Below, piece by piece: positions 7,039 to 12,161 of a DNA stretch of 12,161 nucleotides. Both the position numbers and the translations under genes were made by a program. Source of the stretch: UBA1231 sp045652765 (GTDB lineage: Bacteria > Bacillota_I > Bacilli_A > ML615J-28 > CAG-313); assembly GCA_045652765.1 (NCBI GenBank), contig JAZOLG010000033.1:1-12161 (forward strand), written 5' to 3'. Below the pieces are notes generated by a model, which saw only the letters and a program-made list of their open reading frames with translations, made no database searches and had not been told where the DNA came from. Numbering within the stretch: the stretch's first letter is position 1; each line of letters opens with the position of its first letter.

Positions 7039-7488
7039 ATCATATAATCTATTTAAAATGTGTTTAGTTTGTTTTTTACGACAAACATTTCTACTACCAG
7101 ATACTTTTACAGATTCTAAAATTATTTTATCATTAATTTTAATAGCATAGAAACATAATCCATCAGTTGGAAGTTTACCACTTCCTCCAGCAAAACCAGT
7201 TACGCTTATACATACTTCGCTATTTGTAATACTCTGAAGTCCACATGCCATTTCATTCGCTACTTCTAATGATTCAACTTGATATTTTTCAATTGTTTCT
7301 TGATTTACACCAAGTATTTTTATCTTAGTTTCATTACTGTATGTTACATAACTTTCTTTGATAACATGTGAAGCACCAGATACACCAATTAAAGTAGATA
7401 TAATCATACCACCAGTACAGGACTCTGCGCATGATAATCGATAATTTAGTTTACTCAATTTACTAATAATTAATTTTTCTATTTTCAT
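7018..7488 (-). CDS. pncC: CinA C-terminal family protein, probable NMN amidohydrolase (PncC)
   Basis: Stand-alone CinA_C/PncC domain of 156 aa, the usual size. The family deamidates nicotinamide mononucleotide to nicotinic acid mononucleotide in pyridine-nucleotide salvage. The conserved AESCTGGMI motif is at residues 21-29. TGFAGGSG (97-104) matches the family's TGIAGPGG loop. The following KPVG-type segment reads KLPTDG, a small divergence. No N-terminal molybdopterin-binding-like CinA domain is present. The ATG at 7488 is chosen over one at 7512: GGTG lies 5 nt before 7488, the upper start has no ribosome site, and the predicted transcription start (~7509) falls after it. The gene is divergent from the yigZ-like gene. 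Substrate specificity is inferred from the family. Confidence 0.88.
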   Translation of the reverse strand: MKIEKLIISKLSKLNYRLSCAESCTGGMIISTLIGVSGASHVIKESYVTYSNETKIKILGVNQETIEKYQVESLEVANEMACGLQSITNSEVCISVTGFAGGSGKLPTDGLCFYAIKINDKIILESVKVSGSRNVCRKKQTKHILNRLYDEIKGLS

Positions 7489-7515
7489 ATGATCACCAAT
7501 TAATTCTTTCATAAT

Positions 7516-7544
7516 ATTTTAACATATAATTTAGTCTTTTTCAA
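7516..7544 (-). promoter_or_regulatory. Promoter of the pncC-like gene
   Basis: On the minus strand, TTGAAA (7539-7544), a 17-nt spacer, then TAAAAT (7516-7521) with TGT before it (extended -10). The implied transcript starts near 7509, which excludes the ATG at 7512 as the translation start. Confidence 0.6.
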
Positions 7545-7563
7545 ACAAAAGAAATGATTCTTG

Positions 7564-7592
7564 TTGAAATTTTTTCATAATTTTAGTATAAT
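7564..7592 (+). promoter_or_regulatory. Promoter of the yigZ-family gene
   Basis: On the plus strand, TTGAAA (7564-7569), a 17-nt spacer, then TATAAT (7587-7592). The start site should be near 7599, giving a leader of about 11 nt that is essentially AGGTG plus six bases before the ATG at 7610. Confidence 0.75.
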
Positions 7593-7609
7593 ACATTTAG
7601 GTGAAATTT

Positions 7610-8218
7610 ATGCGTACAATTAACAAAGATTCTAAAATAACAATTGAAATTACAAAAAGCATATTCCATTCCATTATGCGTCATGTCGATAATGTTGATG
7701 ACGCAAAAACATTTTTTCAAGAAATTAGAGTCGAGTATCCAAACGCTACCCACTATTGTACAGCCTATGTAATTGGCAAAAATGGTGAATATGGTCATTA
7801 TAATGACGATGGAGAGCCAAGTGGGACTGCTGGTATGCCAATGTTTGATGTTTTAAGAAAAAATGATTTAACAAATATTGCTGTTGTTGTTGTAAGATAT
7901 TTTGGTGGAATCAAACTTGGTGCTGGCGGTTTAGTTAGAGCTTACAGTAAAAGTGTAAGTGAGAACTTAAGAGTAGCTGAAGTAATTGATATTATCGAAT
8001 ACAAATTTATTAAACTTTCTTTTGACTATTCTTTATTAAAATTAATCGAAAGAAACCTAGAAGATGCCGAAATTGTATCTCGTCACTTCGATTTAGATGT
8101 AACTTTATTTATTAAAACTCCAAGTTCAAATGTTGAAAGAATCATTGCTAGAATGGTTAATTTGACTGCAAATCTTGCGAAAATCAGTATTTTAGATAAG
8201 ATAGAAACAAATGGCTAA
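7610..8218 (+). CDS. yigZ: YigZ/IMPACT family protein (UPF0029)
   Basis: A 202-aa, two-domain cytoplasmic protein of the YigZ/YvyE family, homologous to the N-terminal part of eukaryotic IMPACT; its bacterial role is poorly defined. The IMPACT domain covers ~12-120 with the signature GHYNDDGEPSGTAGMPMFD (62-80) and VVVVRYFGGIKLGAGGLVRAY (92-112). The smaller ferredoxin-fold DUF1949-type domain follows at ~130-190. The ATG at 7610 is chosen because AGGTG stands 6 nt before it. An in-frame GTG at 7601 overlaps that ribosome site and the predicted transcription start. The gene has its own promoter, is divergent from the pncC-like gene, and ends in a hairpin that overlaps its stop codon. Confidence 0.93.
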   Translation: MRTINKDSKITIEITKSIFHSIMRHVDNVDDAKTFFQEIRVEYPNATHYCTAYVIGKNGEYGHYNDDGEPSGTAGMPMFDVLRKNDLTNIAVVVVRYFGGIKLGAGGLVRAYSKSVSENLRVAEVIDIIEYKFIKLSFDYSLLKLIERNLEDAEIVSRHFDLDVTLFIKTPSSNVERIIARMVNLTANLAKISILDKIETNG

Positions 8219-8243
8219 CCTAAGGTTAGCCATTTGTTATTTT
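8206..8243. terminator. Hairpin terminator between yigZ and the rubrerythrin locus
   Basis: A perfect 15-bp stem (8206-8220 with 8224-8238) and a 3-nt loop TAA. Its left arm contains the end of yigZ, including the stop codon. It is followed by TTATTTT-like sequence on the plus strand. The rubrerythrin-region genes converge on it from the other side, where the T-run is poor, so it works best for yigZ. Confidence 0.75.
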
Positions 8244-8400
8244 AGTAATTTTCTTTTCTTACTTCGAAGAAACTTTTTGGATGAGCACATACTGGGCATA
8301 ATTCAGGAGCTTTTTTACCCATTACTAAATGTCCACAGTTACGGCATTCCCACATAGTCATTTCAGCTTTTTCGAAAACTTGTTGCATTTCAACATTATT
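8242..8400 (-). pseudogene. Orphaned rubredoxin domain of rubrerythrin, after an in-frame TAA
   Basis: The reading frame of the rubrerythrin gene continues for 52 codons after its TAA (8401-8403) to a second TAA at 8242-8244. It encodes a complete rubredoxin-like domain with both iron-binding pairs, WECRNCGH and LCPVCAHP. Across the stop the reading is RYRKL-stop-NNVE, where homologues read RYRKLL-x-NV, so a single TTA (Leu) to TAA change would explain it. No Shine-Dalgarno precedes the first internal ATG (8388), so separate translation looks unlikely. The domain is otherwise intact, with no frameshift. This means a very recent mutation, a sequencing or assembly error, or stop readthrough. 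Confidence 0.85.
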
Positions 8401-8775
8401 TTATAATTTACGATAACGTTCTTCATGAGACTTTTCGATTTCAGCAACTGCTCTAAATTGATAAGCAAGTTTTGTGAAACCTTCTTCTTCTGCAACTTTT
8501 GCGAATTCTGCATACATATCAGTCCATTCATAGTTTCCACCTTCTGCAGCAGCAAGTAAGTTTTGAGCAGTATTTCCAAGTTCGCCTAAAGCTTTAAACC
8601 AAAGTTTAGCATGTTCTTTTTCATTATCAGCTGTTTGTTGGAAAATAGCAGCGATTTGTTCATATCCTTCTTTTTTAGCAACACTTGCGAAATAAGTATA
8701 TTTATTTCTAGCTTGTGATTCACCAGCAAAAGCTGTCATTAAGTTTTGTTCTGTTCTTGATCCTTTTAATTCCAT
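8401..8775 (-). CDS. rbr: Rubrerythrin ferritin-like domain (truncated rubrerythrin)
   Basis: Rubrerythrin is a cytoplasmic peroxide reductase of anaerobes with a diiron ferritin-like domain and a C-terminal rubredoxin domain that passes electrons to it. The 124-aa product here is the full ferritin-like part. All diiron ligands can be aligned to Desulfovibrio rubrerythrin: E19 (AFAGESQARNKY), E52 and H55 (NEKEHAK), E83 and D86 (YEWTDMY, Asp where Glu is usual), E114 and H117 (EIEKSHEERY). The rubredoxin domain is cut off by TAA at 8401-8403. As written, the product would need an external electron donor. The ATG at 8775 is chosen because GAGGAG lies upstream at ~9 nt; an in-frame start at 8808 lies inside perR. 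It follows perR by 20 nt in one operon. Confidence 0.9.
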   Translation of the reverse strand: MELKGSRTEQNLMTAFAGESQARNKYTYFASVAKKEGYEQIAAIFQQTADNEKEHAKLWFKALGELGNTAQNLLAAAEGGNYEWTDMYAEFAKVAEEEGFTKLAYQFRAVAEIEKSHEERYRKL

Positions 8776-8795
8776 TGTTCTTTTCTCCTCTTTTT

Positions 8796-9176
8796 TTATT
8801 TTTGACAATTTTTACATACACCATACAAAATAACATTTTGTTTATCGACTTTAAAACCATACTTTTCTGTTAAATAGTCTAAATCAATAAAATTTACTGT
8901 TGGTATATCCATAATTTCATGGCACTTTGTACATACCAAATGACAATGATCATCTCTATTATAATCATAATGTGTTATGTTATCTTTCGTAATAATCGTC
9001 GTAAGTTTTCCGCTTTCAACTTGCGAATTTAAATTACGATAAACTGTTGCAATACCAATTTCAGGATTATTAACTACTAAACTTTCAAAAACCATTTGAG
9101 CAGTTGGATGATCATATCTATTCATCACATCACTTAGTACCAATTCTTTTTGATAAGTGTTTCTGATTGTTCTCAT
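8796..9176 (-). CDS. perR: PerR-type peroxide-responsive repressor (Fur family)
   Basis: Cytoplasmic metal-dependent DNA-binding repressor, 126 aa. The winged helix (~1-70) includes DHPTAQMVFE and the recognition helix IGIATVYRNLNSQVESG (40-56). The sensing site matches Bacillus subtilis PerR: H23 (H37), D71 (D85; Asp rather than the Glu of Fur, the usual mark of PerR), H77 (H91), H79 (H93) and D90 (D104). Two structural-zinc pairs are present: C82/C85 and C121/C124. The first helix of B. subtilis PerR is missing; the protein starts at the R-x-T-x-Q motif, and an in-frame stop upstream rules out a longer form. GGAG lies just before the start. Its operator is the palindrome at 9184-9208, and the peroxide reductase gene rbr is immediately downstream, so it probably represses its own operon. 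Confidence 0.92.
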   Translation of the reverse strand: MRTIRNTYQKELVLSDVMNRYDHPTAQMVFESLVVNNPEIGIATVYRNLNSQVESGKLTTIITKDNITHYDYNRDDHCHLVCTKCHEIMDIPTVNFIDLDYLTEKYGFKVDKQNVILYGVCKNCQK

Positions 9177-9183
9177 ATTTCTC

Positions 9184-9208
9184 CTTATTGATAATCATTA
9201 TCAATAAG
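9184..9208. promoter_or_regulatory. PerR/Fur box: perfect 25-bp palindrome
   Basis: Perfect inverted repeat with arms CTTATTGATAAT (9184-9195) and ATTATCAATAAG (9197-9208) around a central C. The core TGATAAT-N-ATTATCA equals the 7-1-7 Fur-family box. It begins directly after the perR -10 box and covers the predicted start site and the base before the ribosome site. A bound repressor would block transcription initiation. Confidence 0.9.
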
Positions 9209-9237
9209 ATTATACACTTTTTCAATTAAATTTGCAA
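9209..9237 (-). promoter_or_regulatory. Promoter of perR-rbr
   Basis: On the minus strand, TTGCAA (9232-9237), a 17-nt spacer, then TATAAT (9209-9214). The -35 box lies inside the 3' end of the HAD phosphatase gene. The -10 box abuts the palindromic operator. Confidence 0.7.
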
Positions 9238-9884
9238 CTAATATGATTATTTTTTATATATTTTATTAAATCAGTAGGTTGATCGATAACATCAAATCCA
9301 AATGATGACAATACTTCTTTACTTCTTGATCCCCAACTAACCATTAATCCATCAACTTTAGCATTAATTGCAGTTTGGCAATCAACCTCTGAATCACCTA
9401 TATATAATATGGAAGCATTAGATATTTCATTTCTAATATAATTAATCATATCAGTTGATGGTTTACTATTAACATCACTTCTTGTACCAATAACAACATC
9501 TAGTAAATCACCAAAGAAATGATCACAAAGCATTTTCACCGCAAAATAATCCTTATTTGAAGCAACACATAATTTATAGCCATCTTGTTTTAATGATTTC
9601 AAAACATCAATTACACCATCATATACTTTAGTGTAATCCATAATATGTTCACTATAATATTTTCTAAACAGTTCTATTCCATTGTTATAAATTTCATCTG
9701 AAACGTTATTTGGCATTGCTCTTTTTATCAGCATTTTTATTCCATTACCAATAAAACTATTAATTTCTTCTTTTGTTCTTTCCTTAAAACCATTAAATCT
9801 TAACACATAATTCATAGTAGCACACAAGTCATCTAATGTATCTAAAAGTGTTAAGTCTAAATCAAATATAATTGTATTATACAT
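9222..9884 (-). CDS. HAD-superfamily hydrolase, phosphoglycolate phosphatase-like
   Basis: 220-aa cytoplasmic HAD subfamily IA phosphatase. Motif I is FDLDLTLLDT (7-16), with nucleophile D8 and acid/base D10; the usual Gly after the second Asp is Leu here. The helical cap spans ~17-85. Motif II is CVASNK (S109). Motif III Lys is K141 (NSKPSTD). Motif IV is YIGDSEVDCQTA (D164, D168). The layout fits phosphoglycolate phosphatase, pyrophosphatase PpaX or beta-phosphoglucomutase-type enzymes, and the substrate cannot be told. The start has AGAGG 4-5 nt upstream. The gene lies 40 nt after the GGGtGRT gene, with a terminator hairpin in between. It is the only gene here ending in TGA. Its end overlaps the -35 of perR. 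Confidence 0.88.
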   Translation of the reverse strand: MYNTIIFDLDLTLLDTLDDLCATMNYVLRFNGFKERTKEEINSFIGNGIKMLIKRAMPNNVSDEIYNNGIELFRKYYSEHIMDYTKVYDGVIDVLKSLKQDGYKLCVASNKDYFAVKMLCDHFFGDLLDVVIGTRSDVNSKPSTDMINYIRNEISNASILYIGDSEVDCQTAINAKVDGLMVSWGSRSKEVLSSFGFDVIDQPTDLIKYIKNNHISCKFN

Positions 9885-9892
9885 ATTACCTC

Positions 9893-9918
9893 TTAAAAAA
9901 AGGCATCAATGATGCCTT
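9893..9918 (-). terminator. Terminator after the GGGtGRT gene, upstream of the HAD gene
   Basis: Stem AAGGCATC (9900-9907) and GATGCCTT (9911-9918) with loop AAT, followed on the minus strand by seven Ts. The ribosome site of the HAD gene follows the T-run directly, so HAD transcription depends on readthrough or on a promoter inside the GGGtGRT gene. Confidence 0.8.
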
Positions 9919-9924
9919 ATTTTA

Positions 9925-10926
9925 TTATTTATTTAAAGCTTGGCTAACAGCAACAGCTACAGCTACAGTAGCTCCAACCATTGGGTTGTTACCCATACCG
10001 ATTAATCCCATCATTTCTACGTGAGCAGGAACTGAAGATGAACCAGCAAATTGAGCATCAGAGTGCATTCTTCCCATAGTATCAGTCATACCATAAGAAG
10101 CTGGACCAGCTGCCATGTTATCTGGGTGAAGAGTACGACCTGTTCCACCACCAGATGCAACTGAGAAGTATTTCTTACCTTGTTCAATACATTCTTTTTT
10201 ATAAGTACCAGCTACTGGATGTTGGAAACGAGTAGGGTTAGTTGAGTTACCAGTAATAGATACATCAACACCTTCTAAATGCATAATTGCAACACCTTCA
10301 CGAACATCATCAGCACCATAGCAACGTACTTTAGAACGATCACCGTCAGAGTAAGCATGTTCACTAACGATAGCTACTTTACCTGTTGAATAGTCAAAAG
10401 CAGTTTCAACATGAGTGAATCCATTAATACGAGAAATAATTTTAGCAGCGTCTTTTCCAAGACCATTTAAGATAACACGTAAAGGTTCTTTACGTACTTT
10501 GTTAGCAGTTTTAGCGATACCAATAGCACCTTCAGCAGCTGCGAAACTTTCGTGACCAGCTAAGAAAGCAAAACATTTTGTATCTTCAGTTAATAACATC
10601 GCACCTAAGTTACCATGTCCTAAACCTACTTTTCTGTCATCAGCAACACTTCCTGGAATACAGAAAGATTGAAGACCAACACCAATTAATTTTGCAGCAT
10701 CAGCAGCGTTAGCAGCATTTTCTTTTAATGCAATAGCAGCACCAGCTGTATAAGCCCAACATGCATTTTCGAAGCAAATTGGTTGAATTGATTTAACTAA
10801 TTCATAAACGTTAATACCATAGCTATCACAAACAGCTTTTGCATCTTCTAAAGACGCAATTCCATGTTCATTTAAAGCTTTGTTAATTTGATTAATACGA
10901 CGTTCATAGTTTTCAAATAATGCCAT
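9925..10926 (-). CDS. GGGtGRT protein (uncharacterised, linked to Fe-S scaffold)
   Basis: A 333-aa protein that I place in the GGGtGRT family, named after its signature, here SGGGTGRTLHPDN (258-270). No enzymatic role is established as far as I know. Other conserved-looking blocks are KVGLGHGNLGAMLL (99-112), FAFLAGHESFAAAEGAIGIAK (split at 119-139), ITGNSTNPTRFQHPVAGTY (224-242) and GLIGMGNNPMVGATVAVAVAV (307-327). Seven Cys are present (C33, C51, C56, C89, C118, C202, C246) with no obvious CxxC. The sequence is Gly/Ala-rich, without a signal peptide; the final Ala/Val stretch could be a buried helix. The ATG at 10926 is chosen because AGGAGG stands 6 nt upstream, against an upper in-frame start at 10956 inside the scaffold gene. 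It lies 10 nt after the NifU-like scaffold gene, an arrangement known for this family, which suggests a joint role in metal-cluster chemistry (inference). Confidence 0.88.
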   Translation of the reverse strand: MALFENYERRINQINKALNEHGIASLEDAKAVCDSYGINVYELVKSIQPICFENACWAYTAGAAIALKENAANAADAAKLIGVGLQSFCIPGSVADDRKVGLGHGNLGAMLLTEDTKCFAFLAGHESFAAAEGAIGIAKTANKVRKEPLRVILNGLGKDAAKIISRINGFTHVETAFDYSTGKVAIVSEHAYSDGDRSKVRCYGADDVREGVAIMHLEGVDVSITGNSTNPTRFQHPVAGTYKKECIEQGKKYFSVASGGGTGRTLHPDNMAAGPASYGMTDTMGRMHSDAQFAGSSSVPAHVEMMGLIGMGNNPMVGATVAVAVAVSQALNK

Positions 10927-10936
10927 GGTGAACCTC

Positions 10937-11629
10937 CTATTCATGACGTGGGTCAATATATTTTACACCGTCATCAAAACGACCATATTGACCTTTTGCC
11001 TTTTCTAATGCTTCTTCGGCTGGAATTCCTTTTTTAAGGAAATCCATAAATCTACCTAAACTTAAATATTGGTAACCAATAATTTCGTTATTAGCATCTA
11101 ATGCCATTTTAGTAATATATCCTTCAGTTAATTCAAGATATCTAGGACCTTTTTCAAGAGTTGCATAACTTGTACCAACTTGGCTTCTTAATCCTTTACC
11201 TAAGTCTTCAAGACCAGCACCAATTGTTAATCCACCTTCAGAGAAAGCTGATTGAGTACGTCCATAAACGATTTGTAAGAATAATTCACGCATAGCAGTG
11301 TTGATAGCATCACATACTAAGTCAGTATTTAATGCTTCAAGTAATGTTTTACCAACGATAGCTTCACTTGCCATAGCAGCTGAGTGAGTCATCCCTGAAC
11401 ATCCTAAAGTTTCGATTAAAGCTTCTTGAATAATTCCTTCTTTAACATTTAATGTTAATTTGCAAGCACCTTGTTGAGGAGCACACCATCCAATACCATG
11501 AGTTAATCCATTAATGTCTTTGATTTCTTTTGAATAAACCCATTTTCCTTCAGAAGGAATAGGTGCGCAACCATGGTTTGCACCACAAGTTACTTTACAC
11601 ATGTTTTTTACTTCATTTGTGTATTCCAT
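10937..11629 (-). CDS. NifU/IscU-like iron-sulfur cluster assembly scaffold protein
   Basis: 230-aa cytoplasmic protein resembling the IscU/NifU N-terminal scaffold fold, the family on which Fe-S clusters are assembled. Seven Cys are visible: C11, C15, C21 in an N-terminal cluster (MCKVTCGANHGC), C49, C56, then C77 (TLGCSGMTHSAAMASEAIVGKTL, matching the GC-x3-x-SxS-x-x-G-K segment of IscU) and C106. The Cys-rich N-terminus and the C-terminal ~70 residues (170-230) are additions relative to the ~130-aa IscU, so this is the variant partnered with GGGtGRT proteins rather than the SUF/ISC housekeeping scaffold. GGAG lies 7 nt before the start. It heads a two-gene operon with the GGGtGRT gene and has an extended -10 promoter upstream. 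Confidence 0.85.
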   Translation of the reverse strand: MEYTNEVKNMCKVTCGANHGCAPIPSEGKWVYSKEIKDINGLTHGIGWCAPQQGACKLTLNVKEGIIQEALIETLGCSGMTHSAAMASEAIVGKTLLEALNTDLVCDAINTAMRELFLQIVYGRTQSAFSEGGLTIGAGLEDLGKGLRSQVGTSYATLEKGPRYLELTEGYITKMALDANNEIIGYQYLSLGRFMDFLKKGIPAEEALEKAKGQYGRFDDGVKYIDPRHE

Positions 11630-11663
11630 TTCATTTCTCCTTTTTTTAATTTAAAATCGATTT

Positions 11664-11692
11664 ATTATACCACAAATACTCTAAAAAATCTA
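11664..11692 (-). promoter_or_regulatory. Extended -10 promoter of the scaffold-GGGtGRT operon
   Basis: TATAAT (11664-11669) on the minus strand is preceded by TGG, forming an extended -10. The -35 region at 17-nt spacing is poor (TAGATT, 11687-11692), so recognition would rest mainly on the -10. The leader before the ribosome site is short and AT-rich. Confidence 0.6.
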
Positions 11693-11717
11693 CTAATTAA
11701 TCAAACTTTTATTACAA

Positions 11718-11753
11718 ATAAAAAAATCATAGTTCTATTTCTAGAACTATGAT
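11718..11753 (-). terminator. Terminator of the S8-like protease gene
   Basis: A perfect 12-bp stem, ATCATAGTTCTA (11726-11737) with TAGAACTATGAT (11742-11753), and a 4-nt loop. On the minus strand it is followed by a run of Ts. It lies 12 nt after the stop codon of the partial gene at the right edge. Confidence 0.88.
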
Positions 11754-11765
11754 CCCACATTTTGC

Positions 11766-12161
11766 TTAATCCAGAGGCCAAAGGCTGTAATGAATATAAA
11801 TATTGGTTGGATCAGTGTGTACTAAGTCACCTTCTTGTATCAATACAACTCGATAATTACCCGTGTATTCTGTTTCGCATTGAATAAGAAGGACATTGTT
11901 GTATAGGCTATAAGAACAAGCTATTTGAGCCCCTGAAGGTCTAAATAAGCAAAGTGTGTAATTGTTTAATTGCCATGAACTGACGGTATCTTCAGACTTA
12001 CCGCACCATGCGACAGCCATACGAAGTTGTTGACCAGCTTCCAAATAGAATCTTTCATCTATTAAGAAATCGTCAGCTTGACAATTAGCGTTAGTAGTTA
12101 CGGCGAAGCAGTTATCAATTGATTCTTTACATTTTGCAAAATCAATCAATCCGCAACCAAC
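11766..12161 (-). CDS. C-terminal end of a probable subtilisin-like (S8) protease, partial
   Basis: The frame is open to the window edge, so this is the last 131 residues of a longer protein; the apparent TTG start at 12149 is only an artefact of the cut. The first visible residues VGCGLIDFAKCKE fit the end of an S8 catalytic domain (usual form GxGLIDAxxAV). The rest resembles the beta-sandwich found after many secreted S8 domains: FYLEAGQQLRMAVAWCG, YTLCLFRPSGAQIACSYSL, NNVLLIQCETEYTGNYRVVL. The catalytic Asp/His/Ser triad would be outside the window, so protease activity cannot be confirmed. Eight Cys in 131 residues is high for this family and suggests disulfides or a metal site. The gene ends with a strong terminator. 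Confidence 0.6.
   Translation of the reverse strand, partial: VGCGLIDFAKCKESIDNCFAVTTNANCQADDFLIDERFYLEAGQQLRMAVAWCGKSEDTVSSWQLNNYTLCLFRPSGAQIACSYSLYNNVLLIQCETEYTGNYRVVLIQEGDLVHTDPTNIYIHYSLWPLD

Noticed and set aside
7583..7798. A 71-codon minus-strand open frame opposite the start of yigZ.
   Set aside because: It is the antisense shadow of the conserved IMPACT domain, covers the yigZ promoter, and has no ribosome site.
8388..8400. A separate start for the orphan rubredoxin domain at the ATG at 8388.
   Set aside because: The preceding bases are A/T-rich with no Shine-Dalgarno, and homologues have the domain fused, so an independent gene is not supported.
9222..9224. The TGA stop of the HAD gene in a Mollicutes-like AT-rich genome raised the question of TGA being read as Trp (code 4).
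   Set aside because: Every Trp I checked is TGG and no internal TGA is seen in any gene. Reading through would add only four residues before TAA.
11726..11753. The minus strand contains TCTAGAAATAGAAC, which looks like part of an engineered Cas9 guide-RNA repeat:anti-repeat stem.
   Set aside because: It is a plain 12-bp terminator stem with a GAAA loop and a T-run after a gene. No tracr-like tail, repeats or cas genes are present.

Overview
The window is a gene-dense, AT-rich stretch (roughly 30% G+C by eye) from a low-GC Gram-positive bacterium, probably an anaerobic member of the Bacillota close to the Erysipelotrichales/RF39/Acholeplasma-like Bacilli. The signs are strong AGGAGG/AGGTG ribosome sites, near-perfect sigma-A promoters with 17-nt spacers, a lipobox lipoprotein, a PerR-rubrerythrin oxidative-stress pair, and a GGGtGRT/Fe-S scaffold pair typical of gut anaerobes. 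Every tryptophan I checked is TGG, and TGA occurs only as a terminal stop (9222-9224), so the standard bacterial code fits. The lineage call is inference only.

Layout. 1-869 (minus): a secreted protein of unknown family, followed by the start of a single-pass membrane or exported protein that runs off the left edge. 956-3155 (minus): a FabT-like MarR regulator carrying a ~155-residue histone H1-like Lys/Ala/Thr tail, overlapping an Xaa-Pro aminopeptidase gene. 3277-5795 (minus): tex and acpP as one operon with a good terminator. 5951-7003 (plus): a DUF6273-type lipoprotein divergent from tex. 7018-8218: divergent pncC/cinA-C-like (minus) and yigZ/IMPACT-family (plus) genes. 8242-9176 (minus): perR and a rubrerythrin gene whose C-terminal rubredoxin domain is cut off by an in-frame TAA. 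9222-9884 (minus): a HAD phosphatase. 9925-11629 (minus): Fe-S scaffold and GGGtGRT genes. 11766-12161 (minus): the C-terminal end of a probable subtilisin-like (S8) protease entering from the right edge. There is no gene-free stretch longer than 300 bases.

How the genes work together. The regulator next to acpP resembles FabT, the acyl-ACP-responsive repressor of fatty-acid synthesis, and its promoter carries TTTGA/TCAAA dyads. A lipid-homeostasis loop is therefore plausible. PerR has all five peroxide-sensing ligands and both zinc CxxC pairs. A perfect 25-bp palindrome lies between its -10 box and its start, so perR-rbr is likely autoregulated.

The observations most worth following are the H1-tailed FabT-like protein, the nonsense codon in rubrerythrin, the apparent ATT start of the secreted protein, and the uncharacterised GGGtGRT module. 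I saw no CRISPR array, insertion sequence, tRNA or rRNA.
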